This document shows positions 32,968 to 44,719 of a DNA stretch of 64,000 nt, in pieces. Made by a program: the position numbers and the translations under genes. The DNA is from Mytilisepta virgata (lineage: Eukaryota > Mollusca > Bivalvia > Mytilida > Mytilidae): contig JAPWFG010000026.1 of assembly GCA_028015205.1 (NCBI GenBank), positions 2,232,001-2,296,000 of the forward strand, in the 5' to 3' direction. The stretch's first letter is position 1. The number at the start of each line of letters is the position of its first letter. The notes below the pieces were generated by a model. That model did not search any database. It was given only the letters and a program-made list of their open reading frames with translations, and was not told where the DNA came from.

Positions 32968-35336
32968 AAATTGTTTATAACAAAATAATTGTAATCATTG
33001 AAATTATTATATCTAAATTTATTTTAATTATTCGGCTCCTTTGGGGGCGTCTTAATTGGCGATAAAATATTGGTTTGTTTGTTTGTTTGTTTGTTATACA
33101 ACACTTCTTCGTATTCTTATCAAAGAAAAAATGTATTGAGTACAATTATTAACTGGTCTCAGTTTTGAATCTTATGATTTAAATTATATTTCTTGTAACA
33201 GTTTTAAAGCATATTTCAGTATAAAAAGTATGCAAATTACAGTTGCTAGACAAGCGATGACATGATCAAGGCCCTTAATTGGACAACATTTTCGTTCGTT
33301 TTGGCAATACTTTGTATCGACAGGTCGTTGGGATTCAAATTGTGCTCCTGTTATTGCCGACTTATTTTTATATTGTTATGATCATTCGTTAATGAAAAAA
33401 AACTCTTTAAAGGTGAATAACAAAATCATGATAATTGATATTTTTAACAATTGAAGGTGTATTGATGATGTACTTACTCATGTTACTGTTGATCAATTTA
33501 TCCAAACAGCTACATTAATTGAACAAAGCTTATAAAAATATTAAATGCTGTTCTTTTTTAGCTCTTACTATAAATATCGAAAATGAAGAGATACGTACAA
33601 AAATCTATGATTAAAGGGACGATTTCAGTAATTTTCAAATTAACTTCCCCTTTCTTGGCGGAGACGTACCTGTGACATCATCGTATGGATTTTACGTATC
33701 ACATCTTGTACGTTTTGCATGAATTTGCTTTCGGCTAGAAAATTTTAACGAGCAAAACCATACGATTTCTAAAAAACTTCTATTACAGGGTTATAAATTT
33801 CACAAGTTGCTTAATGCTATTAAAAAGTTTTATATTAAATCAAATCAAATCAAATCAAGTACTTTATTGTCATAGAAATCAAATATATGATTTCTGACAA
33901 ACAAAACAAATAAATCTAACATACATCAAATTAATCAATATAACATTTAAACATCAGTCAAAATTAAAGTTTGGGTCTCCTGTCCTCAGTTCTATATTAG
34001 ATATCAACATCTTCAGAATAGCACTTATCATCCTAGGTTTTACTGTAATATAGTGAATAAACGCAAAAGTCTCGCTATAGTATCCCACAGAAAATTGGTA
34101 GTTACTTAAGATGTTTTCACAGTAAGAACTACAAATGTAAAAATTGCTCTTTCTCCCAATGACTTGAAGACTTTAAATTCATACTGGTCTCTCACGAAAA
34201 CCGCCGATTTCTATTCAACTCAATGACGAGGTAGCATTAAACCCTTTATGGGAGTGTTATTTCTGATTTTTTTGGTTTATTAGAACGACAGTATCCGACC
34301 TGCAGCTATGAGAGCCTTAGCAAGTTTTAGACTTAAACGAGCACATTTCGACTCTGATATCTAAATTATGTACTGTCCACTCTAATTTTGCAGTTCCAGG
34401 AAGCGGTCACCTTTGTTGGTAATCATACCGTATTGGTTTTTATAGTATGTTTTATACACCAGAGTGTCAGGATAGATAAGTGGGAGGTTTGGGCAGGGTT
34501 GATAGAATAGAGAATGGAAACGGGGAATGAGTCAAAGAGACAACAACCCGACCAAAGAGCAGAAAACAGCTGTTTCCCACCACTGTTCAGTGTCCGTATC
34601 AAGTCAAACTATCCTGACTCTGTTGTGTTCCTGTTTTTCTTTTGTGCTTTAATGTGTTATTTTTTGTCCGGAGTTCTGTCAGTTGGGTTGCTTTGTTTGA
34701 TTGGTCACTGTTAACCTTTCCTGTTATCCATTTTGTTGTTTATCTTTACTAACTCTCCTCTGCTGAGGACTGATTTTCGGATTGCTTTTCTCGTTCACTT
34801 CAGTTACTGTAACAAAGTAATTTATAAATGCTTTCCAAATCAATGATTTTACTGTTTGGATAGCCTACGTACACTACTTGCAGTCTATTAAAACCAAATT
34901 AAAAATAAAATTCCCCGACTCAAGGTTTTTAAAATCAGTATATACATATTTTACCTATTAGTTTTTACAACATATTAGGAGGCAGAATAAGTTATTGTTT
35001 TGTCTTAGCAATGTAGAATGTTTCTATTAAAATAATTTGATATCAAGGCCAACAACAACAGAAATCTATTCCCAGCTATCGATAGAATCATTACAATTAT
35101 TATACAGGATAAACAAGTAAATAAAACAATAAATTAAATTAAATGGTTAGCCATACCTTAATATGCAGTGCTCAATTTCAAGTCAGTTCATCTCATAAGA
35201 ATAACTTGCTACACTACATGGTAGAGTATTATCATACCACAACAGTTACATTTTATTTTACGCATGCAGCATCATGTTCATAGAGCATTATTATTCAAGT
35301 CATGCAAAATCTATAAAGAACTCGTGACAAGGAAAA

Positions 35337-36288
35337 AAGACCCAAACAGATTTGTAACTGATAATAATGTAACCATTTTATAAGAAAGCCTCAAAAAGAT
35401 TTGTAACTGGTATGTAACTAGTTTTCAAAATAAAGACAAAAAAACATTGTAACTGGTATGTAACCAGTTTATAAGAACGACCCAAAACATTTGTAACTGT
35501 TTTGTAACCATTTTATAAGAAAGCCTCAAAAAGATTTGTAACTGGTATGTAACTAGTTTTTAAAATAAAGACAAAAAACATTGTAACTGGTATGTAACCA
35601 GTTTATAAGAACGACCCAAAACATTTGCAACTGTTTTGTAACAATTTTATAAGAAAGCCTCAAAACGATTTGTAACTGGTATGTAACTAGTTTTTAAAAT
35701 AAAGACAAAAAACATTGTAACAGGTATGTAACCAGTTTTTAATAAAGACCCAAAAAGATTTGTAACTGATATGTAACCATTTTATAAGAAAGCCTCAAAA
35801 AGATTTGTAACTGGTATGTAACCATTTTATAATAGAGACCCAAAAAGATTTGTAACTGATATGTAACCATTTTATAAGAAAGCTTCAAAAAGATTTGTAA
35901 TTGGTATGTAACTAGTTTTTAAAATAAAGAGAAAACAACATTGTAACTGGTATGTAACCAGTTTATAATAAAGACCCAAAAGCATTTGCAACTGATATGT
36001 AGCCATTTTATCAGAAAGCCTCATAAAGATTTGTAACTGGTATGTAACCAGTTTATAATAGAGCCCCAAAAAATCTGTAACAGGTATTTAACTAGTTTGT
36101 AAAATAAAGACAAAAAACATTGTAACTGGTATGTAACCAGTTTATAATAAAGACCCAAAAAGATTTGTAGCTGGTATGAAACTAGTTTATAAAATAAAGA
36201 TAAAAAAGATTTGTAACTGATATGTAACCATTTTATAAGAAAGCCTCAAAAAGATTTGTAACTGGTATGTAATCAGTTTATAAAATTA
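35337..36288 (+). repeat. 45-bp satellite, array 3 (about 21 units)
   Basis: Twice the length of the other arrays. Blocks of three units (AAGAACGACCCAAAACATTTG variant) recur, showing amplification of a trimer. Confidence 0.85.
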
Positions 36289-36390
36289 ATTTTAAAAAGT
36301 AAATATCAAACAGGAAGTCATCAAGTAACTCCTGCAGACAGTTATGATTTTTCTACATTATGTATTCTTTTTTTCTTTTTTTATTATTAT

Positions 36391-36782
36391 AACGTCAGAG
36401 TACCCAAATCGCCCAGTGTTCCCAGATCGCCCACCCTCTTTTATTTCGTCACTGTAAACACTGATGGAAAGTTTTCTTGCGGATGAGAGACATTTTTGTA
36501 GCTTTGACAGACAGGAACGAATTTTGTGCACTGAAGTTTCGTTGGATCTATTCACTACCTGAGCAATTTGGGTTCCCCTCCAAAATCACGGAACCACGCG
36601 ACCTTTGAGCCGGTGCTGGTAAAAAATCAATAAGTGTATACACGCCAAATATATGTGTGGAAAACACTTGTGTAGTCTACTTGACAATGTTCAAAAATAA
36701 AATCAGCAATGTTTTTATAACAGTTTCTCTGCAATGGTCGAAAACCACGCTCCGAACTATGCGAATTGGGCACCCCGACGTT
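36391..36782. mobile_element. MITE with GGGTACCC-type TIR, copy in segment 3
   Basis: Begins AACGTCAGAGTACCC and ends GGGCACCCCGACGTT, more diverged than the other two copies. Confidence 0.6.
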
Positions 36783-39164
36783 AAATTGTTAATAACAAAA
36801 TCATTGTAATCATTGAAATCATTGTATCTAAATTTATTTTAATTATTCTGCTCCTTTGGGGTCGTCTCGATTGACAATAAAATATTTGTTTGTTTGTTTG
36901 TTATACAACACTTCTTCGTGATCTGATCAAAGAAAAATTGAGTGCAATTATTGACTGGTCTCAGTTTTGAATCTTATGATTTAAATTATATTTGTTGTAA
37001 CAGTTTTAAAGCATATTTCAGTATAAAAAGTATGCAAATTACAGTTGCTAGACAAGCGATTACATGATCAAGGCCCTTAATTGGACAACATTTTCGTTCG
37101 TTTTGGCAATACTTTGTATCGACAGGTCGTTGGGATTCATATGGGTACAAACTGTGCTCCTGTTATTGCCGACTTATTTTTATATTGTTATGATCATTCG
37201 TTAATGACAAAAAAAACTCTTTAAGGGTGAATTACAAAATCATGATAAATTAATTGATATTTTTAACAATTGCAGGTGTATTGATGATATACTTACTCAT
37301 GTTACTGTTGATCAATTTATCCAAACAGCTACATTAATTGAACAAAGCTAATACGAATATTAAATGCTGTTCTTCTTTAGATCTTACTATAAATATCGAA
37401 AATAGAGAGATACGTACTAAAATCTATGATTAAAAGGACGATTTCAGTAATTTTCAAATTAACTTCCCCTTTCTTGACGGAGACGTACCTGTGACATCAT
37501 CGTATGGATTGTACGTATCACATCTTGTACGTTTTGCACGAACTTGCTTTCGGCTAGAAAATTTTAACGACCGAAACCATACGATATCTAAAAAAACTTC
37601 TATTACAGAGTTATAAATTTCACAAGTTGCTTAATGCTATTGAAAAGTTTTATATCAAATCAAATCTAATTAAATCAAATACTTTATTGTCATAGAAATC
37701 AAATATATGATTTCTGACAAACAAAACAAATAAATCTAACATACATCAAATTAATCAATATAACATTTAAACATCAGTCAAAATTAAAGTTTGGGTCTCC
37801 TGTCCTCAGTTCTATATTAGATATCAACATCTTCAGAATAGCACTTATCATCCTAGGTTTTACTGTAATATAGTGAATAAACGCAAAAGTCTCGCTATAG
37901 TATCCCACAGAAAATTGGTAGTTACTTAAGATGTTTTCACAGTAAGGGCTACAAATGTAAAAATTGCTCTTTCTCCCAATGAATTGAAAACTTTAAATTC
38001 ATACTGGCCTCTCACGAAAACCGCCGATTTCTATTCAACTCAATGACGAGGTAGCATTAAACCATTTATGGGAGAGTTATTTCTGTTTTTTTGGTTTATT
38101 AGAACGACAGTATCCGACCTGCAGCTATGAGAGCCTTAGCTAGTTTTAGCCTTAAACGAGCACATTCAGACTCTGATATCTAAATTATGTACAGTCCACT
38201 CTAATTTTGCAGTTCCAGCAAGCGATCACCTTTGTTGGTAATCATACTGCACTCGTTTTTATAGAATGTTTTATACACCACAGTGTCAGAATAGATAAGG
38301 GGGAGGTTTGGGCAGGTTTAATAGAATAGAGAATGGAAACGGGGAATGTGTCAGAGACAACAACCCGACCAAAGAGCAGAAAACAGCTGTTTCCCACCCC
38401 TGTGCAGTGTCCGTATCAAGTCAAACTATTCTGACTCTGTTGTGTTCCTGTTTTTGTTTTGTGCTTTAATATGTTATTTTTTGTTCGGAGTTCTGACAGT
38501 TGGGTTGCTTTGTTTGATTGGTCACTGTTAACCTTTCCTGTTATCCATTTTGTTGTTTATCTTTACTAACTCTCCTCTGCTGAGGACTGATTTTCGGATT
38601 GCTTTTCTCGTTCACTTCAGTTACTGTAACAAAGTAATTTATAAATGCTTTCCAAATCAATGATTTTTACAGTTTGGATAGCCTACGTACACTACTTGCA
38701 GTCTATTAAAACCAAATTAAAAATAAAATTCCCCGACTCAAGGTTTTTAAAATCAAGATTTTCATATTTTATCTATTAGTAAGTTTTTACAACATATTAG
38801 GAGGCAGAATCAGTTATTTTTTTGTCTTAGCAATGTAGAATGTTTCTATTAAAATAATTTGATATCAAGGCCAACAACAACAGAAATCTATTCCCAGCTA
38901 TCGATAGAATCATTACAATTATTATACAGGATAAAACAGTAAATACAACAATAAAATAAATTAAATGGTTAGCCATAACTTAATATACAGTGCTCAATTT
39001 CGAGTCAGTTCATCTCATAAGAATAACTTGCTACACTAGACGTAGACATGGTAGAGTATTATCATACCACAACAGTTACATTTTATTTTACGCATGCAGC
39101 ATCATGTTCATAGAGCATTATTATTCAAGTCATGCAAAATCTATAAGAACTCGTGACAAGTAAA

Positions 39165-39595
39165 AAACCCAAAAAGATTTGTAAATGATATGTAACCATT
39201 TTATTTTACGCATGCAGCATCATGTTCATAGAGCATTATTATTCAAGTCATGCAAAATCTATAAGAACTCGTGACAAGTAAAAAACCCAAAAAGATCTGT
39301 AACTGGTATCTAACTAGTTTATAAAATAAAGACAAAAAACATTGTAACTGGTATGTAACCAGTTTATAACTGGGACTATTATACTAATAGTCCCAGTTTA
39401 TAATAAAGACCCAAAAAGATTTGTAACTGGTATGTAACTAGTTTATAAAATAAAGATTTGTAACTGATATGTAACCATTTTATAAGAAAGCTCAAAAAGA
39501 TTTTTAACTGGTATGTAACCAGTTTATAAAATAAAGATAAAAAAGATTTGTAACTGATGTGTAACAATTTTATAAGAAAGACCCAAAAAGATATT
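39165..39595 (+). repeat. 45-bp satellite, array 4, rearranged
   Basis: A 120-bp local duplication (39076-39176 against 39196-39296, both with ACGCATGCAGCATCATGTTC) lies at its start, a 27-bp palindromic insertion at 39370, and a deletion junction to the (GTTT)n tract at about 39592. Confidence 0.8.
39370..39396. mobile_element. 27-bp palindromic micro-insertion with 7-bp duplication
   Basis: Arms CTGGGACTATTA and TAATAGTCCCAG around TAC, flanked by TTTATAA on both sides (39363-39369 and 39397-39403). Uninterrupted units of this satellite have TTTATAA only once, so the duplication was created by the insertion. Sequence equals the 35-bp palindrome at 18823 with 8 bp missing from the centre. 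Confidence 0.8.
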
Positions 39596-40222
39596 TGTTT
39601 GTTTGTTTGTTTGTTTGTTATACAACACTTCTTCGTGATCTTATCAAAGAAAAATTGAGTGCAATTATTAACTGGTCTCAGTTTTGAATCTTATGATTTA
39701 AATTATATTTGTTAAATAACAGTTTTAAAGCATATTTCAGTATAAAAAGTATGCAAATTACAGTTGCTAGACAAGCGATGACATGATCAAGGCCCTTAAT
39801 TGGACAACATTTTCGTTCGTTTTGGCAATACTTTGTATCGACAGGTCGTTGGGATTCATATGGGTACAAACTGTGCTCCTGTTATTGCCGACTTATTTTT
39901 ATATTGTTATGATCATTCGTTAATGAAAAAAACTCTTTAAGGGTGAATAACAAAATCATGATAAATTAATTGATATTTTTAACAATTGCAGGTGTATTGA
40001 TGATGTACTTACTCATATTACTGTTGATCAATTTATCCAAACAGCTACATTAATTGAACAAAGCTAATACGAATATTAAATGCTGTTCTTTTTTAGATCT
40101 TACTATAAATATTGAAAATGGAGAGATGCGTACTAAAATCTATGATTAAAGGGACGATTTCAGTAATTTTCAAATTAACTTCCCCTTTCTTGACGGAGAC
40201 GTACCTGTGACATCATCGTATG

Positions 40223-41394
40223 CATTACCGTTCTTGACGCTCTGGACACAGGGGATCGTTACAATTGACACAGTATTTCATCTGTGACTGATCCGGACCC
40301 GATCTATAGAGCCCATTAATCAATTTTTTATTAGGCTTATAAATATTTGCGATTTTTGATATTTCGGAAATAATACCGAGGCACACGGAACTTCGGAAAT
40401 ACTTTTATCTGTCGTTATCGTACATCCGGTGTGAACTTTGACAAATGCAAATGCTGTAAAAATTTAAAATAATTATGTTTAATTTTGTTGTCATATACTG
40501 ACCCTTCACCTAAGACACTTATAGCACTGGTATTTTTTTCAACTTCAAGTTTTTCATCACTAGAGTCATTGTAAAACATCATATATTGACTGAGTACTAC
40601 TCTAATGTCAGGACAGTTCAGCTCGTAAAATGGGTTTTTGAACATTTTAATACCTTAATTTGTGTGAATTTTCTAGTCACTTGGGTGAAAGATGCAATGA
40701 GCTAAGTCATAACTAAAACAATTGAAGGTCTGAGTTGATAAATTCAAATTTTCAAGTGCATTAATTTTTTACGTTGATATGGAATACATGTGCTGGACTT
40801 AATTACACTGGCATTCAGGTATTTATTTTTTTTAAGTTACTTTTAGAAAATTAGAGGATAAGATTTTGGGACAGACAACATTTATTGGAGATGTTGTCAC
40901 ATATCTTATCCTTAAAGAGGTTGGACTTAAGACTTCTAAATACTGTACATGCTCTTTCTTTTTGTGGGGAAGCGCCTACCACCCATCATAAGAACTGCAA
41001 TTCTTATGACAGGGGTCTAAGGTTTAGACTTTCAAAATTCAAAAAATCCATTTTACAAACTGAGGTGTCCAGACAGTACGTAGTGTTTCTTTCCAAATTT
41101 ATCCCAAGTACCAGTACCCAATCTCACCATTTACATGTATCATTTCTACACAAAGTTTTTCGAAATTTTAAAGAAAGTCCTATTCACAGTTGTGAAGTGA
41201 AATATTTGTAAATAAAATTTTAACCAGCAGTTTCAAGTCACAGGTGCTTGAGGACAGACCCCTTTCGTGGGCCCCTCATAGCCCCTCCCCCTCATTAGCA
41301 TACATATCTGTTTTCTAATTTTTACCATTTATTTGTATCATAAGGATACTAATATATCATATACCATATATTTACTCATAATACACATGTTAAC
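40223..41394. other. Spacer with two unsupported open frames
   Basis: The minus-strand frame 40415-40645 starts MFKNPFYELNCPDIRVVLSQ and has possible donors inside (GTGAAG, GTATAT), so it could be a first exon, but no partner exon was found downstream in the satellite array. The plus-strand frame 40885-41211 (108 aa) has no recognisable feature. CATAAGAACTGCAATTCTTA near 40990 is a small hairpin. Confidence 0.3.
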
Positions 41395-42191
41395 TATCAA
41401 TGTGCCATTCGACTATATAGCGAAACAGAAAGTTACCAACTTCTTTCTAAGGAATTGGGGCACACGTTAGGGAAAAGTGTTTTAAAATGTTATAAAATAA
41501 CACTTACAGGTTGAAACAACAACTTCTCGCTATCTTCTGATGTTAATCATTCAAGAATATTTATATCCCAGACTAATTTAATCCAATTTAAGCACAATAA
41601 GATCGATTTTTCGGTGGCAATGTTGCTGTTTTTTTTTGTCGAAATGACTTCGATCGAGGAAGTGGTATTCAGCACAAGAAGGATAACTCCACCTGAATTT
41701 ACATTTTTTCCTAATTTCTATCTATAAATTGACAATCACTGCATTCTTTTAGATTTTCTACAGCCGAATTGAGAAAAATTGACTTGTCCTTTGCCGTTTT
41801 ACTTTGCGTAAAAAAAAACAGGGAAAACTTTTTTTCACATTTGAATTTTTTGCAAAATTGATAATTCGAAAATCTCTTACCTTTTTATTTCTCACATTAT
41901 ATTTCGGAACTCTTCTAATTACCACTTCTGATGATCAAAATCGTATTGACAAAAAAACAGCAACATTGCCAGCAAAAAATCGATCTTATTGTGTTTAAAT
42001 TGGATTAAATTAGTGTGGGATGTAGTATTCTTGAAGGATTATCATCAGTAGACAGAGAGAATTTGTTGTTTCAACTGGTAAGTGTTATTTTATAACATTT
42101 TAAAACACTTTTCCCTGACCTGTTTCCGAAATTCCTTGGAAAGAAGTTGGCAACCTTCTGCTTCTCTATATAGTCGAATGGCACATTGATA
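41395..42191. mobile_element. Foldback element, arms about 250 bp
   Basis: The left arm (41395 to about 41650) and right arm (about 41935-42191) are inverted copies: TATCAATGTGCCATTCGACT at the left edge, AGTCGAATGGCACATTGATA at the right. Inner landmarks AACACTTACAGGTTGAAACA and TGTTTCAACTGGTAAGTGTT mirror each other, as do CAATAAGATCGATTTTT and AAAAATCGATCTTATTG. The loop of about 280 bp has no coding sequence. No target duplication was identified. Confidence 0.7.
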
Positions 42192-42305
42192 GTGATGTTT
42201 CTAACTGTTGTAAAATAATCATGCATTGTCCTTAAATGCTCAATATTAATATAAATCTTGCAGGTATACGTGTCTATTAAATGCTTTAAGCCGGTGTGAT
42301 GCTGG

Positions 42306-43435
42306 TATCAAGACATTTCGGTACTGGGACAAATCGGTACCTGGACATTTCGGCACCTAAATTTGGACAATTCGGTACCATATATAAAATAATAAAATAA
42401 CCTTTTAAATTGATAAATTTTAATCACATGAAAGGTGCATTTAATGAAATGAAAATTAATGAAAATTTTTCTTGATAATTAATTATCACAAATTTATCAT
42501 TGATCTTCTGTACTATCAAAAACTTCCAAAGAATAAAGCCAGCATTTATACATGCTGAATTTTGTTTTGAGAAAATAGTATAAGTTAAGGAATGGCACTA
42601 TGATTAAAATAGGAACTTTGGAGTCATTGGTTTCATTACCACAATGTCAGACAACGTATGCTGTATACGCTGTGCCAAAGATGTACAAATGTACGACCTA
42701 GACAAGAAGCTGTTGAGTGTGACCGATGGTCCAGATGGCAACACAAAATTGGTAACACTGGTATTTCTAGATCCCAGTACTTACATGCTGTAAAGAACAG
42801 CCTACCAATTGATTGGATATGCAAAAGACTGTACAGAATCTGCAGAGGTATGTTTCAGAATAACTTTGCACTAAATACTAGAGAATAATCAAAATAAAAG
42901 TCAGGCTATATGGCTGTTTGTGATATTTCTATGATGATCATACAAGTAGATAAAGTGTTTAAATTTGATTATAATCACTAATCCCAGCATTATAAAGCAA
43001 TCAAACATAATTAATACTATCACATTTGCTTTTTTTTCCAGGAGAATCCACCAGACATAACTATTGTTATAGACCGATCATTTGAGGTTTTAGACCAAGT
43101 TGGCAGTTACAGAAACCTCCATCAAAGATGACTCCATTGTACTAGTAGACCACAATCCAACTAATGATCGGTTCGTTGAAGCCTGCACCTCCTGGGGCAA
43201 GCATAGAGTCCTGGAGTATCTTCATGACCAGCATACATACCTACAATGATTCCGAGACCTGGCGCAACAACCTAAACAGTCGTGTGTCTACAAGAAAACA
43301 CGATTGGTTTTGATGCAAAACGTATCCAGTTTTTTAGTACAGAATTGTCCATAATTGGGTCTCAAAATGTCCTAGTACGTACCGAAACTGTCCAAATCGA
43401 TACTGAAATGTCCAGGTATCGAACTGTCTAGAATT
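42306..43435 (+). mobile_element. Mutator-like element with GGACATTTCGGTACC subterminal arrays
   Basis: Flanked by an 11-bp direct repeat TGTGATGCTGG (42295-42305 and 43436-43446), in the size range of Mutator-like duplications. Each end carries four or five variants of GACATTTCGGTAC at about 17-25-bp spacing, in inverted orientation between the ends. Inside is a decayed zinc-binding reading frame and fragments of a following coding region (VLVDHNPTNDRFVEACTSWG near 43140). The superfamily assignment rests on duplication length and end structure only. Confidence 0.55.
42658..42888 (+). pseudogene. Decayed PHD/treble-clef-like zinc-binding protein fragment of a transposon
   Basis: Reads LCQRCTNVRPRQEAVECDRW, then WQHKIGNTGISRSQYLHAV and LPIDWICKR. 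The layout C..C - EC.. - W.H - TGIS...Y..AV - W.C resembles a zinc-binding domain common in molluscan transposon proteins, but the expected second cysteines after VEC, WQH and WIC are missing (W, G, L in their place). Likely non-functional. The downstream coding stretch at 43040-43310 contains stops. Confidence 0.45.
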
Positions 43436-43446
43436 TGTGATGCTGG

Positions 43447-44719
43447 CATTCAAAAACTTGTCTCCAAAAAAATAACCAAAGTATCATTTTTGCCACCAGT
43501 TTCGAAATTTGTTCACCAAGTTACCCTCCCTCTTTTTAAGCATATATATCACGCTTTATTCAATGCTTTTTGAAATAACCTGACCTGACCCTGAAAAGTA
43601 TTTTTGCTGTAAAGGACCTCATTGCCACGTGCGAATTATTGATAAACAGGTGTCTCTTTACTTTGAAGATCCTGAGGTAAACTTTTCAATTATCATGGTT
43701 AATATAAATTTACAAATAATGTTTCTTAATCATCAGTGGAAAATGTTTTTCATTTATGTGGCACATTATTTTTGGAAAATAGATCGAAAAAATTTGTCTC
43801 CAGAAATATTGGCAAGTATATGTAAAAAATTCTGTCTTCAGATAGAATAAAATATCACATTTTCCAACAATGTCTTGTGAAAATTTTCATTTGAACCTTG
43901 ATATGTTAAAAAAAGAGTGAAAACATTATAAAAAATTGAAAATTTTGAAAGAAAATTTAAAATTAATTGAATTACATATATGTTATAAATTATGTATGTG
44001 AGTAGGTCTAATATAATCTTTTGCTTTTGTGGTCAAATTCACAACATTATTGTAAAAAATCCAGCAAATGTTAAAAAAAAGCAAAATATTCTGTTCAAAG
44101 TATTAAATAGCAAAATAATGACAAAGTTATCCAGGATAAGTGGTAATTTTGTTGTTGTTGTTTTTAATGCCTGTTTTTCTATGACATTTAGTGTTTGTGC
44201 ATAACAGCTACAAGATTTAATAAATATTTTTTCTTTTATAAATCCTCCATATCCTTACATATTTATGAAATAATCATATTTGGCTTAAGGATGCTCGCTG
44301 GTCATGTTTTGGTCTTTTTGTCAGATTTTTGGAATCCTCAGGTTTTATCCATTTCTTTGCCCATGAACCCCCACTTTTTCTTTTATAATTCAATCATATA
44401 TACCTTAAAATGGTATTTGACAAAATTTTATGAAATCCTTTTAATTTTTTCATACATTTTTGAGAGATTGAAGTTGTCAATGCAAAGACAATGAAAAATC
44501 CAGAGAAAACCTATTTCCTGCAAATGTTCAATGCTTTATAGCTCTAAAATGATCACATGAATCTATATTTTTTTCTTGCTTATTTGTTTACTATTCATAT
44601 GTTCTCTCAAACTAAAACACCTATTTCAAATCCTACTTATTTCCTATTAGACCAGCGATCATCCTTAATAAGAGATCAACAGTTTATTCATTATTGTTTT
44701 TCATAGTTCACCAGCAAAC
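43447..44719. other. Upstream region of SMCR8, nothing recognised
   Basis: AT-rich; no exon or promoter motif could be identified. A TTTTTCATAG acceptor 13 bp before the SMCR8 ATG implies a 5' UTR exon further upstream, which may lie here or to the left. Open frames at 43629-44494 lack any domain. Confidence 0.4.

Larger units (their letters stand above)
29117..40222 (+). repeat. Macrosatellite: tandem segmental array, unit about 3.3-3.8 kb, four copies
   Basis: Copies start with the 45-bp array at 29117, 32025, 35337 and 39165. Each full copy holds, in order, the 45-bp array, a GGTACC-type MITE, a (GTTT)n retroelement-like tail, an anonymous block with GTACCTGTGACATCATCGTA, an (AAATC)n tail of opposite orientation, and a fragment of the family with AGAGACAACAACCCGACCAA. 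Copy 1 lacks about 345 bp after the (GTTT)n tract. Copy 4 jumps from the 45-bp array straight to the (GTTT)n tract across the microhomology ATATTTG, and ends at about 40222. Copies 2 and 3 look nearly identical apart from array length, indicating recent unequal exchange. Confidence 0.85.

Noticed and set aside
40885..41211. 108-residue plus-strand frame
   Set aside because: No recognisable motif, no splice context, and the reverse strand is full of stops; not distinguishable from chance.
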